DNA of 64,000 nucleotides, from positions 1,004,267-1,068,266 of the forward strand of contig NZ_KZ454938.1 of NCBI RefSeq assembly GCF_002797325.1. The letters are read 5' to 3'. Positions 25,947 to 34,735 of this stretch are shown here, piece by piece. This stretch comes from Bacillus sp. FJAT-45037. Lineage in GTDB: Bacteria; Bacillota; Bacilli; Bacillales; Bacillaceae_D. Within the stretch, counting starts at the first letter, position 1. Each line of letters starts with the position of its first letter. The notes under the pieces are model-generated. The model was not told where the DNA came from. It ran no database searches and saw only the letters and a program-made list of their open reading frames with translations. A program made the translations under genes and the position numbers.

Positions 25947-26783
25947 CTAAAATTTGCTTCCTGTAAACACTGATCCAAGTTCTTTTGAGCGGGCAATGGC
26001 TTTGATGATCGCATCATGCATTGCATCTTGACCGTTTCGTTCGCTGAGTAATGTAATTCCAGCTTCCGTTGTACCGTTTGGACTCATTACTTCTTCATAA
26101 AGCTCACGCGCTGTTTTTGACGTATCCTGTAATCGTTTCCCAACACCGACAACGGTTTGAGTAATGAGTGCAGTAGCTTCTTCTCTTGTCAGACCACTCT
26201 CGATCGCAGCATTCTCCATGGCTTCAATTAAATAGTAGAAGTAGGCTGGGCCGCTTCCTGCTACCCCCGTGACCGCATCCATTTTCACCTCAGGCACAAT
26301 CGTAACGGTCCCAACGGCTGAGAATAATAAAGCGACGATGTCTAAATCTTCATCAGAGGCAAACGAACCAGCACTGATTGCTGTGGCTGAGGCTCCGACC
26401 TTGGCAGACGTATTTGGCATCGTACGGATGACGCGTACATGTTGGCCCGTTAAATCTTCAATATAAGATGCTGGAATCCCAGCTATCACTGAAATAAGTA
26501 ATTGATCCAAATTAATCAAATGTTTTATATCAGAAATGGCTTCCTCGATATTTTTAGGTTTCATTGCCAAAACGATTAGGTCAGCTTCTTTTACTGCTTG
26601 TAATCGGTCACTCGTTGTTCGGATTTGGTAGCGTTCTTCTAATCGTTCTAATTTTTGAGTATCTGAAAGGTTTGTCGCAATGATCTGATTCGGTCGGACA
26701 ATTTGATTGCGTAAAAGTCCTCCGATGATCGCTTCGGCCATTGCCCCTGCTCCTAAAAATGTAATCGTTTTATTCGTTAGCAT
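25947..26783 (-). CDS. proC: Pyrroline-5-carboxylate reductase
   Basis: A 278-aa enzyme catalysing the last step of proline synthesis. An N-terminal Rossmann motif FLGAGAMAEAIIGGL, LAMKPKNIEE, VRVIRTMPNTSAKVG and the family signature VTGVAGSGPAYFYYLIEAM with SPNGTTEAGI are all present. It is the third gene of proB-proA-proC, 10 nt behind proA. The T-box suggests a role in biosynthesis under proline starvation rather than only osmotic adaptation. Confidence 0.93.
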   Translation of the reverse strand: MLTNKTITFLGAGAMAEAIIGGLLRNQIVRPNQIIATNLSDTQKLERLEERYQIRTTSDRLQAVKEADLIVLAMKPKNIEEAISDIKHLINLDQLLISVIAGIPASYIEDLTGQHVRVIRTMPNTSAKVGASATAISAGSFASDEDLDIVALLFSAVGTVTIVPEVKMDAVTGVAGSGPAYFYYLIEAMENAAIESGLTREEATALITQTVVGVGKRLQDTSKTARELYEEVMSPNGTTEAGITLLSERNGQDAMHDAIIKAIARSKELGSVFTGSKF

Positions 26784-26793
26784 ATCGATTCAC

Positions 26794-28047
26794 CTATCCT
26801 TTAATTTGTCCGTTACCTTTGATAAGGTATTTATTTGATGTAAGAGCGTGTAATCCCATCGGTCCTCTTGCATGGAGTTTTTGTGTGCTTATACCGATTT
26901 CTGCGCCAAAGCCAAATTCAAAGCCGTCTGTAAAACGAGTCGAGGCGTGATGGTAGATCGCAGCAGCATCGACAAGTTGCTGGAATATTTTTACGTTCAA
27001 ATCTGTTTCGCTAATAATCGCCTCTGAATGTTTTGTTCCATATTGGCGGATATGGTTGATTGCTTTATCTAATGAAGGGACGATAGTTATCGCTACCTTT
27101 AAATCTAGGTATTCATCTGTCCAATCAATCTCTGTAGCAATGTTTACTCTTGAGTCCATGATGCAGGCTTTCTCATCTCCATAAAAAGTTACACCATAAT
27201 GATCAAGGACATCTACTAAGCTGTTGAAATGATCTTCGGCCCAAGCTTCATGAATAATGATCGTTTCAGCTGCATTACAAACAGATGGTCGCTGAGTTTT
27301 TGCATTAACAACTATGTTCTTCGCTAGTTCCACTTTGGCTGAATCATCGATATAAATATGGCAGTTTCCCACCCCTGTTTCTATGACAGGTACACGAGCC
27401 TTTTCAACAACCGCTTGAATCAAGCGAGCTCCGCCTCTTGGTATTAATAATACATCAATGTATTCACGGCATGTAAATAAATGTTCTGCTGTTTGCCTAC
27501 TTGTGTCCTCGATTAATTGAATAGCCTCAATAGAGATCGAAACTTCCTTTAATGCTGCTTGTAAGACATCGACAAGGGCGATATTGGAATGAATAGCTGT
27601 CGAGCTTCCACGAAGGAGGACGGCATTTCCTGTCTTTAAGCAAAGGCTTGCTGCATCAACGGTGACATTCGGACGGGCCTCGTAAATCATAGCGACAACA
27701 CCTAAAGGAACTCGAATGTTTTTTAAGTGAAGACCATTCGGGCGTTCCGAAGATTCAAGAACATCCCCGATCGGATCATCAAGTGTAGCAACTTGTTCTA
27801 GGGCATTTGCCATTTCTGAAATCCGATCCTTTGTTAAGGTTAATCGGTCAATCATTGTGTCACTTATTTCATTCATTTTTGCAGCTTCGATGTCTTTTTT
27901 GTTTTCTGAGAGAAGATAGTCTTGCTCGGAACGAAGGATGCGAGCCATGACTTGTAAAGCTTTGTTTTTTTGTTCTGTTGGCAAATTTGCTAGGTTAGGG
28001 GCAATGGCTTGTGCTTGTTTTGCTTTATCATACACTTCATTTATCAT
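26794..28047 (-). CDS. proA: Glutamate-5-semialdehyde dehydrogenase (gamma-glutamyl phosphate reductase)
   Basis: A 417-aa NADPH-dependent aldehyde-dehydrogenase-fold enzyme reducing gamma-glutamyl phosphate. [22 protein letters not shown] (quoted in part, [16 protein letters not shown]), [35 protein letters not shown] and the catalytic Cys of [10 protein letters not shown] are clear, and [20 protein letters not shown] closes the domain. Its ATG overlaps the proB stop (ATGA), so it is translationally coupled. Confidence 0.94.
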   Translation of the reverse strand: MINEVYDKAKQAQAIAPNLANLPTEQKNKALQVMARILRSEQDYLLSENKKDIEAAKMNEISDTMIDRLTLTKDRISEMANALEQVATLDDPIGDVLESSERPNGLHLKNIRVPLGVVAMIYEARPNVTVDAASLCLKTGNAVLLRGSSTAIHSNIALVDVLQAALKEVSISIEAIQLIEDTSRQTAEHLFTCREYIDVLLIPRGGARLIQAVVEKARVPVIETGVGNCHIYIDDSAKVELAKNIVVNAKTQRPSVCNAAETIIIHEAWAEDHFNSLVDVLDHYGVTFYGDEKACIMDSRVNIATEIDWTDEYLDLKVAITIVPSLDKAINHIRQYGTKHSEAIISETDLNVKIFQQLVDAAAIYHHASTRFTDGFEFGFGAEIGISTQKLHARGPMGLHALTSNKYLIKGNGQIKG

Positions 28048-29168
28048 TTAATCTTCTCCTTTGTGGTCGATACCCATTGATTACGATGTATAATGGTCGC
28101 TTTTAATCCTGGTATTTGCTCATTGGCTTCTTTGGTCGTCAACCCTTTAATTAATTCAAGCTCTTCGGCCGACATGCTTGATTGACCTTTGCCGATGATG
28201 TCACCTTTTAAGTTTGCAATTTCAACGACATCCCCAGGCTCAAATGATCCAGTAACGCTAACAACTCCTACTGGTAACAAGCTTTTTCCTTTAAAAAGTA
28301 AGGCCTTTTCTGCACCTTGATCAATGATGAGGCGGCCATGTGTTTCGGAGTGAACGGCTAACCACTGTTTAGAGGCGGGCATGACAGCAACTTGTTGAAA
28401 TGAGCCAATATAGGTGCCATCTCCTTTTCCAGAAACAATGTCTTGTAATGTTTCCTGTCCACTTGATTGGCCAATGAACACATTGACACCAAATGGAAGG
28501 GCTTGTTTAGCAGCTAGAAGTTTTGATTTCATTCCTCCAGTACCAACCTTAGACCCTGATTGACCGGCAACTTGCATCAACTCAGTTGTCACTTCAGGAA
28601 GGTGATGATATTTTTTTGCCTTTGGATTGTTCGTTGGATTTGAATCATATAATCCATTGACATCGGTGATCATGCATAGGGTATCGGCATGCAGGAAGCC
28701 ACTGACTAAGGCTGAGAGCATGTCATTATCACCAAACGTTAATTCCTCAATCGAAGTAGAGTCATTTTCATTGATGATTGGAACAGCCGAACGTTTTAAT
28801 AATTCAGTAAGGGTGTGCAACGCATTTTGATATCTTTCTTGATGGGAAAAATCTTCTCTCGTTAATAAAAGCTGAGCAGCTGTTAATCCATATTTATTGA
28901 ATTCTTGTAAGTACGCTTGCATCAATAGCCCTTGACCAACGGCTGCTGCTGCTTGCTTGCCCGCGGTTGTGATTGGGCGACTTGGGTAACCGAGAGAAGC
29001 GAACCCGGCAGCAATCGCACCAGATGAAACGAGAACGACTTCATGTCCTAGCTTTTTAGCTGCGGCGATCGCCTCGACATGACCTTTTAATTTTTCTATG
29101 CTAAGGGCTCCATTTGCCTCAGTTAGAGAACTACTTCCAACCTTCATCACTAACCTTTGACTCTTCAT
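28044..29168 (-). CDS. proB: Glutamate 5-kinase with C-terminal PUA domain
   Basis: A 374-aa first enzyme of proline synthesis. The amino-acid kinase domain (1-255) shows [47 protein letters not shown] and [17 protein letters not shown] domain (about 275-360) follows, as in the feedback-regulated enzyme. GAAGGAAA precedes the ATG. It is the first gene of proBAC behind a T-box leader. Confidence 0.94.
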   Translation of the reverse strand: MKSQRLVMKVGSSSLTEANGALSIEKLKGHVEAIAAAKKLGHEVVLVSSGAIAAGFASLGYPSRPITTAGKQAAAAVGQGLLMQAYLQEFNKYGLTAAQLLLTREDFSHQERYQNALHTLTELLKRSAVPIINENDSTSIEELTFGDNDMLSALVSGFLHADTLCMITDVNGLYDSNPTNNPKAKKYHHLPEVTTELMQVAGQSGSKVGTGGMKSKLLAAKQALPFGVNVFIGQSSGQETLQDIVSGKGDGTYIGSFQQVAVMPASKQWLAVHSETHGRLIIDQGAEKALLFKGKSLLPVGVVSVTGSFEPGDVVEIANLKGDIIGKGQSSMSAEELELIKGLTTKEANEQIPGLKATIIHRNQWVSTTKEKIK

Positions 29169-29224
29169 AATGATTTCCTTCTTTCACAAGTATTTTTAAG
29201 TGTACGGGTTAAGCACTGGAAAAA

Positions 29225-29455
29225 TAAAAACCCTTCCGTCCTTAAAATTTAAGGACGGAAGGGTTGCCTCCGCGGTACCACCTTGATTGACATAGATATG
29301 CCCACTTAGTTATCCGTATCGAGGACAAACGGTCAGGCTTTCACCTAACTGCTCGAGGGCAGGTTCAGTAGCAACAGGGGTGATGGTCCTCTCAACCGGT
29401 GAGACCATTCTCTGTTCACATATTGCTTACGTACTAATCCCTCTCAACGCATCCG
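29225..29455 (-). promoter_or_regulatory. T-box riboswitch of proBAC, proline (CCU) specifier
   Basis: On the minus strand the leader has a Stem I whose base pairs GAGGG with CCCTC, the loop-E halves AGTA and GAA, and directly after GAA the specifier CCT (plus-strand 29361-29363), a proline codon. The conserved T-box AAGGTGGTACCGCGG maps to 29270-29284. A perfect 18-bp terminator hairpin with T tail occupies 29225-29264, shared with the antiterminator. Uncharged tRNA-Pro should stabilise antitermination and switch on proBAC. The leader fills most of the 454-nt gap before the next gene. Confidence 0.95.
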
Positions 29456-29469
29456 ATTTAATTTTCATT

Positions 29470-29499
29470 ATTATAATCACTAGTCAAGCTATTCGTCAA
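29470..29499 (-). promoter_or_regulatory. Sigma-A promoter of the proBAC T-box transcript
   Basis: On the minus strand TTGACG (29494-29499), 18 nt, TATAAT (29470-29475). Confidence 0.7.
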
Positions 29500-29622
29500 G
29501 TTGTAATCAGAAGATTCTTACAATTTTAAACCGTTTTCATAGAAATGTTTTGCTATATCATTCATCTGTCCAGTACACTAGCAGTATAATGGTTCCTTAA
29601 ATAAAGGAGTAGGAGTGTCATC

Positions 29623-30408
29623 ATGAATTTAACGAATCAATCTATTTGGATCACTGGAGCTTCGAGTGGTCTAGGCAAACAACTTGCGATCGATGTGGCA
29701 AAAGCAGGAGCTACACCTGTGTTATTTGCCAGAAATGAAGACCGTCTAAACGAAGTAGCAGATACAATTCGATCAATCGGTGGTAGCGTTTTTATTTATA
29801 AACTTGATCTTAGCAAAACAGCTGATATAGAAGCAATCGTTCAAGATGTATTTGAAAAAGTTGGAAAAATAGATATACTCGTGAACAATGCTGGATTTGC
29901 AGTGTTTGATTATGCAGACAAAGCTTCCATTATTGACAATGAAGAGATGTTTGCGGTCAATGTGTTAGGTTTGATGGCGATGACCAAAGCCGTGATTCCA
30001 CGAATGAAACTTCAAAACCGTGGTCATATCATTAATATAGCTTCACAAGCAGGCAAGCTTGCTACCCCTAAATCAAGTGTCTATGCGGCTTCTAAGCACG
30101 CTGTTTTAGGGTATACAAATGCACTTCGTCTTGAGCTTGCCGAAGCTTCTATTTTTGTAACGGCCATTAACCCAGGACCGATCCGAACACCATTTTTTGA
30201 AAGAGCTGACGAAGAAGGCACGTACGTCAAAAACATCGAGAACATCATGCTAACACCAGAATATGTATCAAAGAAGATCATAGCGATCATGAAGAAGCCT
30301 AAACGTGAGCTGAATCTCCCGAAATGGATGGGAGTCGCCTCTAAAATGTATCAACTCATGCCGACACTGTTTGAAAAGATAGCAGGCAAGAAAATGCGAC
30401 AAAAATAA
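29623..30408 (+). CDS. SDR family oxidoreductase (YqjQ-like)
   Basis: A 261-aa classical short-chain dehydrogenase. It has the cofactor motif GASSGLGKQ, the NNAG motif (VNNAGFAVFDY), catalytic Ser (INIASQAG), YxxxK (YAASKHAVLGY) and PGPIRTPFF. The C-terminus is longer and basic (PKWMGVASKMYQLMPTLFEKIAGKK), as in YqjQ-type enzymes that may contact membranes. The substrate is unknown. AAAGGAGTAGG precedes the ATG, and a small Cys-rich gene follows within 17 nt. Confidence 0.85.
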   Translation: MNLTNQSIWITGASSGLGKQLAIDVAKAGATPVLFARNEDRLNEVADTIRSIGGSVFIYKLDLSKTADIEAIVQDVFEKVGKIDILVNNAGFAVFDYADKASIIDNEEMFAVNVLGLMAMTKAVIPRMKLQNRGHIINIASQAGKLATPKSSVYAASKHAVLGYTNALRLELAEASIFVTAINPGPIRTPFFERADEEGTYVKNIENIMLTPEYVSKKIIAIMKKPKRELNLPKWMGVASKMYQLMPTLFEKIAGKKMRQK

Positions 30409-30425
30409 GAAATGGAGTGACCGAC

Positions 30426-30605
30426 GTGAACGAATTCCATTGCTGTGCTTCCTGTATACATTTTAAAGCGACACGAGCTAACGATAAGATGCATTATTTT
30501 TGTGAAAGATTAGGCTACGAGACGAAACCGACCTACCAATTTTCATGTTGGGAACCAAAAGAGAAAGTAAAGAAATTAATGAATAAACGTCAGTCGTCTG
30601 ATTGA
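30426..30605 (+). CDS. Small cysteine-rich protein
   Basis: A 59-aa protein beginning NEFHCCASCIHFKA, with later Cys in HYFCERLGYE and FSCWEPKEK. A Cys-x2-Cys and two further Cys suggest a zinc-finger-like metal site. GGAGTGA before GTG 30426 favours this start over GTG 30417. It is likely co-transcribed with the SDR. Its last 16 nt overlap, in convergent orientation, the end of the next gene. The family is not recognised with confidence. Confidence 0.7.
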   Translation: MNEFHCCASCIHFKATRANDKMHYFCERLGYETKPTYQFSCWEPKEKVKKLMNKRQSSD

Positions 30606-30796
30606 CCAGTGAAAAAGCTATACATAACATCATGTACGACAATTATAGCTGTTTCATCAGTGGACGTATCTAATCGTTCTTTAATTTTGATTGAAAGTTC
30701 TTCTAATTCTTTTTGACTAAGACTGAGCGGCTCACCATTCGTGTACGTCTCACCAACTTGAACCAGCATTTTCTGAATGAAACGAAGATCCATCAT
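30590..30796 (-). CDS. Small helical protein, possibly YqzH-like
   Basis: A 68-aa (or 67-aa from the second ATG) soluble helical protein: RFIQKMLVQVGETY, SLSQKELEELSIKIKERL, TAIIVVHDVMYSFFTG. Size and pattern resemble the Bacillus YqzH family, but I am not sure. GGGGGTG precedes the ATG pair. Its 3' end overlaps the convergent Cys-rich gene. Confidence 0.6.
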   Translation of the reverse strand: MMDLRFIQKMLVQVGETYTNGEPLSLSQKELEELSIKIKERLDTSTDETAIIVVHDVMYSFFTGQSDD

Positions 30797-30848
30797 ACAC
30801 CCCCAATAAATGTTCTATTTCTATTGTAGGGCAGATATCAACAGAGAG

Positions 30849-30881
30849 AAAAGCAAGTCCAGTCGATGGACTTGCTTTTTA
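30849..30881. terminator. Strong hairpin terminator
   Basis: A perfect 13-bp stem (AAAAGCAAGTCCA/TGGACTTGCTTTT) with a 5-nt loop and T run. It lies beyond the minus-strand YqzH-like gene, so plus-strand transcripts from the SDR unit would cross that gene in antisense before stopping here. Confidence 0.8.
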
Positions 30882-30888
30882 TTTGAGC

Positions 30889-30990
30889 TTATTCGCGCGA
30901 ATCGCACCAGTTTCCGCGCGAATATATGACTGTTACGCGCGACATGTCATCATTTCCGCGCAAATGAGGCAAGTTTCCGCGCAAATGCAG
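30889..30990. repeat. Five copies of a CGCGC-centred motif with an exact 21-bp period
   Basis: CGCGC cores begin at 30894, 30915, 30936, 30957 and 30978, exactly 21 bp apart. The best copies read TTTCCGCGCAAAT or TTTCCGCGCGAAT; the third is degenerate (TTACGCGCGACAT). The spacers differ between copies. No gene overlaps it. The 411-nt gap 30797-31207 contains only this array, the terminator before it and the dispersed-repeat element after it. Confidence 0.9.
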
Positions 30991-31012
30991 CAAGAAAATG
31001 GAAAAAAGGTCG

Positions 31013-31204
31013 CCGCCCTCCATTTTATACGCCACTAAACGAGCCCTTCCGCTTTTCGTGTCTAGCTGCGGAGTCCAGCGGCTAGTAAAATTCCGTTCGG
31101 CTCGGTCGATAAGTCAACATCGAATCACTGCGTTCTTCGTGTTTCCTTTATCTCGGTCACCGCCCTACATTTTATACACCGCTTAACGGAATCCTCCGCT
31201 TTTC
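31013..31204. repeat. Dispersed-repeat element with ~45-bp direct repeats at its ends
   Basis: CCGCCCTCCATTTTATACGC (31013 on) and CCGCCCTACATTTTATACAC (31160 on) begin two copies of a ~45-bp direct repeat, both ending in CCGCTTTTC. Between them is a GC-richer stretch including TGTCTAGCTGCGGAGTCCAG and ATAAGTCAACATCGAATCAC. Similar text recurs in intergenic regions of many Bacillus genomes as I remember them. No coding capacity is credible. Confidence 0.75.
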
Positions 31205-31207
31205 CAC

Positions 31208-31366
31208 CTAAAAAAAATCTAGTTCTCTTTGTTGGTTGATTTGTTGGGGGTGGGTGGTTTGGTCTTGGGTGGTGTTGTAGGCGATCAGGACGACGCCTAG
31301 TTGTTGTTCGAGTTCTCGTATTTCTTGTAATTGTTTTTGTTGTAGATCGGCCACTGGATAATGCAT
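31208..31366 (-). CDS. 52-aa Gln-rich conserved-looking small protein
   Basis: The 52-aa frame starts MHYPVADLQQKQLQEIRELE and continues QQLGVVLIAYNTTQDQ, ending RELDFF. A very strong TAGGAGGTGATC lies just before its ATG. The helix-then-LGVVLIAY pattern looks like a small family found, often in several copies, in Bacillaceae, but I cannot name it. Codons are strikingly C-ending (CAA, ACC, GCC, GTC), unlike the AT-rich neighbours. It abuts the dispersed-repeat element, so it may travel with it. Confidence 0.7.
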   Translation of the reverse strand: MHYPVADLQQKQLQEIRELEQQLGVVLIAYNTTQDQTTHPQQINQQRELDFF

Positions 31367-31579
31367 GTTGATCACCTCCTATTTTAGTGTTTGCCTAAAC
31401 TACTTAATGTAAACAAAGCGTAGATGTACATTATTTAGCGAATAGCTCTGAATGGTCTCTTTTAAAAAAAGATCGCACTTTTGGGCGAGATGTTGAATAG
31501 CATAGTTTATGGGCAGAGGACTTAAGAGAGATCGATATATATATAGATGGTGATTAATTCCCAAGAGGGGCTGATACGA

Positions 31580-33427
31580 ATGTGTGGAATTACAGGGTGG
31601 ATTGATTGGCGTCGTGATATGAGAGATGAGCGTTCAGAAGTCATGAAAATGGCAAAAACATTAAACAGACGAGGTCCAGACGATTTAAATGTGTGGACGT
31701 CAAAGCATGTAGGTTTTGGTCATGCTCGTTTAATTGTGGTGGATCCTGAGGGCGGCATCCAACCAATGACCAGGACGTATAAAAAGAAAGATTACACCAT
31801 CGTTTATAACGGGGAATTATATAATACAGAAGACATACGCAAAGAGCTATTGCAAAGAGGGCATGATTTTAAAGGGCATTCTGATACCGAAGTATTGCTG
31901 AAATCTTATATTGAATGGGGCTATCAATGTCTAGAAAAATTAAATGGGATTTTTGCGTTTGCGATTTGGAATGAACAAGATCAAAGTTTGTTTATGGCAC
32001 GGGACCGACTCGGTGTGAAGCCGTTATTTTATACTGTAAGAAATGGTTGTTTATTGTTTGGTTCGGAATTAAAGGCTTTGCTTGCTCATCGGGACATTGA
32101 TGCTGTGGTCGAACGTGAAGGGATCTCAGAAATTATGGGGCTTGGGCCTTCGAGGACGCCAGGGCATGGAGTCTATAAAGACATTAATGAATTAAGACCT
32201 GCACATATGCTTATCTATGATCGGAACGGCGCAACGATTAGCAGGTATTGGACATTAAAAAGTATGGCGCATGAGCATACGACAGAAGAAACGGCCTTAT
32301 ACATTAGAGAGCTAATGGAGGATATTGTTGAACGTCAATTGTTTGCAGATGTACCAGTAGGCTTGTTTTTATCAGGTGGAGTAGATTCAAGTGTGTTAAC
32401 GGCACTTGCTGCAAAAGTCTATGAGCGTCAAGGGATCAGTCCGGTACGTAGTTACTCCGTTGATTATGATGAAAATGATAAGTACTTTAAAGCAAATGCT
32501 TTTCAACCGAATGCTGATGGACCGTGGATTAAGCTAATGAGTGATTTTTGCCAAACAAAACATTATAATGCGGTCATCTCGATCGAGGAACTGGCGAATC
32601 AATTAAAAGATGCTGTCCGTGTTCGAGATTTGCCAGGTATGGCTGATATTGATTCCTCATTGTTATGGTTTTGTAAGGAAATCAAAAAAGATGTGACGGT
32701 TGGTTTATCAGGGGAATGTGCAGATGAGATTTTTGGTGGCTACCCGTGGTTTCATAAACCTGAAATAATGAATATTGACAACTTCCCATGGATGCGCTCG
32801 ATTGATGAGCGGCAAGGACTCCTAAACGAAACATGGCAAAGGAAAATTGATCTAAAAAAATATGTATATGATCGATACAAAGAAACCATTCTTGAAACTC
32901 CACGATTCGCTGGCGACAGTAAGGAAGAAGCAAGACGACGTGAAATCTCATACTTGAATATCATTTGGTTTATGACTAACTTATTAGACCGTAAAGACAG
33001 AATGAGCATGGGCGCAAGCCTGGAGGTCCGTGTACCTTTTTCAGATCATCGCTTAGTCGAATATGTTTGGAATATTCCTTGGGAGATGAAACAGCTCGAA
33101 GGAAGAGAAAAAGGGATTTTACGTAAAGCTCTAGAAGGCGTCGTCCCAGATGAAATTCTATATCGCAAAAAGAGTCCATACCCGAAAACGCATCATCCAA
33201 GTTATACATCCGCTGTGCAAAAAGGCATTCAAGACATTTTGAAGGATAAGGACGCGCCGATTTTTGAGTTTATTAACAAAGAAAAATTAAAAGAAACAGC
33301 AGAAAGTGGTGGACTGTCAACGGGAACTCCATACTTTGGTCAATTAATGGCTGGGCCGCAACTTCTTGCACATTTCATTCAAATGGACTTTTGGATGAGG
33401 GAATATGATGTAAAAGTAAAAGGGTAG
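31580..33427 (+). CDS. asnO: Asparagine synthase (glutamine-hydrolysing), AsnO/AsnB type
   Basis: A 615-aa enzyme. The N-terminal Ntn glutaminase begins with Cys2 (MCGITGW), with RRGPDD, NGELYN and GHSDTEV following. The synthetase domain has the PP-loop FLSGGVDSSVLTAL and GLSGECADEIFGGYPW, with MSMGASLEVRVPF near the C-terminus. It converts aspartate, glutamine and ATP to asparagine. The true start is the Met before Cys (31580), needed for glutaminase activity, with AGAGGGG upstream; the frame extends to 31547. Length fits B. subtilis AsnO (sporulation-linked), but AsnB-like roles are possible. Confidence 0.9.
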   Translation: MCGITGWIDWRRDMRDERSEVMKMAKTLNRRGPDDLNVWTSKHVGFGHARLIVVDPEGGIQPMTRTYKKKDYTIVYNGELYNTEDIRKELLQRGHDFKGHSDTEVLLKSYIEWGYQCLEKLNGIFAFAIWNEQDQSLFMARDRLGVKPLFYTVRNGCLLFGSELKALLAHRDIDAVVEREGISEIMGLGPSRTPGHGVYKDINELRPAHMLIYDRNGATISRYWTLKSMAHEHTTEETALYIRELMEDIVERQLFADVPVGLFLSGGVDSSVLTALAAKVYERQGISPVRSYSVDYDENDKYFKANAFQPNADGPWIKLMSDFCQTKHYNAVISIEELANQLKDAVRVRDLPGMADIDSSLLWFCKEIKKDVTVGLSGECADEIFGGYPWFHKPEIMNIDNFPWMRSIDERQGLLNETWQRKIDLKKYVYDRYKETILETPRFAGDSKEEARRREISYLNIIWFMTNLLDRKDRMSMGASLEVRVPFSDHRLVEYVWNIPWEMKQLEGREKGILRKALEGVVPDEILYRKKSPYPKTHHPSYTSAVQKGIQDILKDKDAPIFEFINKEKLKETAESGGLSTGTPYFGQLMAGPQLLAHFIQMDFWMREYDVKVKG

Positions 33428-33436
33428 GTTTAGATG

Positions 33437-33472
33437 AGACTTGACTAGTGCATTCTAGTGGAGTCTTTTTTC
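33437..33472 (+). terminator. Terminator of asnO
   Basis: An imperfect stem AGACT..ACTAG/CTAGT..AGTCT followed by T6. Confidence 0.75.
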
Positions 33473-33555
33473 TTTAAAAGAGGTAGCTGATGCATTACCT
33501 TCAAAAAAATGGGGCACATTATTTCTAACAGATAAAAGTAGAAGGAGTGTGAATC

Positions 33556-34563
33556 ATGAAAGAACAACTATCTTCATCTGGAATCGCCATTATATGGATG
33601 ACGTATCAGCAGAAAACGATGTTATTAAGAATGCTGGAGCATTTTGAACAGTGTAGTGAAGATAAAAAAGCTAAAAAAATTATGTCGTCCTTATATAAAG
33701 ATACCTCAAAAGTGGTAATAAAATTAGAAAAACTCTTTATTGAAGAGGGTGGGGCGGTTCCTATAGGCTTCACAAAAGATGATGTGAATCCTGGGGCACC
33801 TAAGTTGTTTGAACAACATTTTGATATTATGTTTATTAAGCTAATGAAAGCCATCAGTATCGGTATGCATGCTATGCATTTAAATATGGCTTATCGAAAA
33901 GATCTTATTGATCTGTACGCAGAGCTCACAGAGATAACGCAAAATTATTATAAAGCATGCCAGGCATATTTAGAAGAACATTCCTTATTAGTTAAACCAC
34001 CTTTTTTAGCGATTACGAATGATGTTCATTTTGTTGAAGGGAAAGATTATTTTAAAGGAACGAAATTAATTGGGGATGAAAGAACATTAAATGCGATTGA
34101 ATTGGCACATTTGTTTCATGCTCTTGAGAATAATACGATCGGAACAACACTGATGATAGGGTTTGCTCAAACAGCTAAAGAGAAAGATGTCCAGGCTTAT
34201 TTTCTTAAAGGAAAGAAATTAGCCAATCAAGTGGTGGATGAAATGAGCGGAATTATGAAAAAAGATGATATTCAATTCTCAATACCTTCAAGTGGAGCGA
34301 TTACAACATCAACGATCTCGCCTTTTTCGGATAAACTAATGATTTATTGTACAAGTCTTTTATGCAGCTTTTCATTAGGTAGCAGTGCATTCGGATCGGC
34401 CTTTAACTTACGAAGTGACCTACCTGTAAAAGTAGCCGGGCTTGGAAAGTCGATTTTTGATTTCGCTTCTGAAGGGGCAAAGTTAATGGCTATGCATGGT
34501 TGGATGGAAGAACCGCCTCAACTAGCTGATCGTAAAGCTATCCTTAAATCCAAAAAAAATTAA
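33556..34563 (+). CDS. DUF3231 family protein
   Basis: A 335-aa helical protein built of two similar halves, each with a four-helix-bundle look (HFEQCSEDKKAKKIMSSLYKDT and later FAQTAKEKDVQAYFLKGKKL; PIGFTKDDVN and IQFSIPSSGAIT at equivalent places). This fits the DUF3231 family of Bacillus, which resembles duplicated ferritin-like or spore-coat-like bundles, though its function is unknown. GAAGGAGTG precedes the ATG. It is monocistronic, with a terminator after it. Confidence 0.8.
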   Translation: MKEQLSSSGIAIIWMTYQQKTMLLRMLEHFEQCSEDKKAKKIMSSLYKDTSKVVIKLEKLFIEEGGAVPIGFTKDDVNPGAPKLFEQHFDIMFIKLMKAISIGMHAMHLNMAYRKDLIDLYAELTEITQNYYKACQAYLEEHSLLVKPPFLAITNDVHFVEGKDYFKGTKLIGDERTLNAIELAHLFHALENNTIGTTLMIGFAQTAKEKDVQAYFLKGKKLANQVVDEMSGIMKKDDIQFSIPSSGAITTSTISPFSDKLMIYCTSLLCSFSLGSSAFGSAFNLRSDLPVKVAGLGKSIFDFASEGAKLMAMHGWMEEPPQLADRKAILKSKKN

Positions 34564-34570
34564 AACCTAG

Positions 34571-34604
34571 ACCAGCGATCCGGATATTGCTGGTTTATTT
34601 TTTG
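34571..34604 (+). terminator. Terminator of the DUF3231 gene
   Basis: ACCAGC and GCTGGT arms with a 12-nt loop, followed by T-rich sequence. Confidence 0.65.
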
Positions 34605-34735
34605 TTCCACCTCAAAAAAGTTGGGAGTATCTGACTTTTATGCTATGATCGAATTATCATACTATTTGTGGGGGTAAAAAGGGTGATTAATAGTGAGTGC
34701 GTGTTCATTCATTTTATTGTGGGGGGTGTCATTAG

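Noticed and set aside
30889-30990. CRISPR-like array
   Set aside because: Spacers are about 8 nt, repeats are degenerate, and no cas gene is present.
30998-31186. 62-aa open frame in the repeat element
   Set aside because: It is a translation of the dispersed repeat, with no ribosome site or conserved-looking product.
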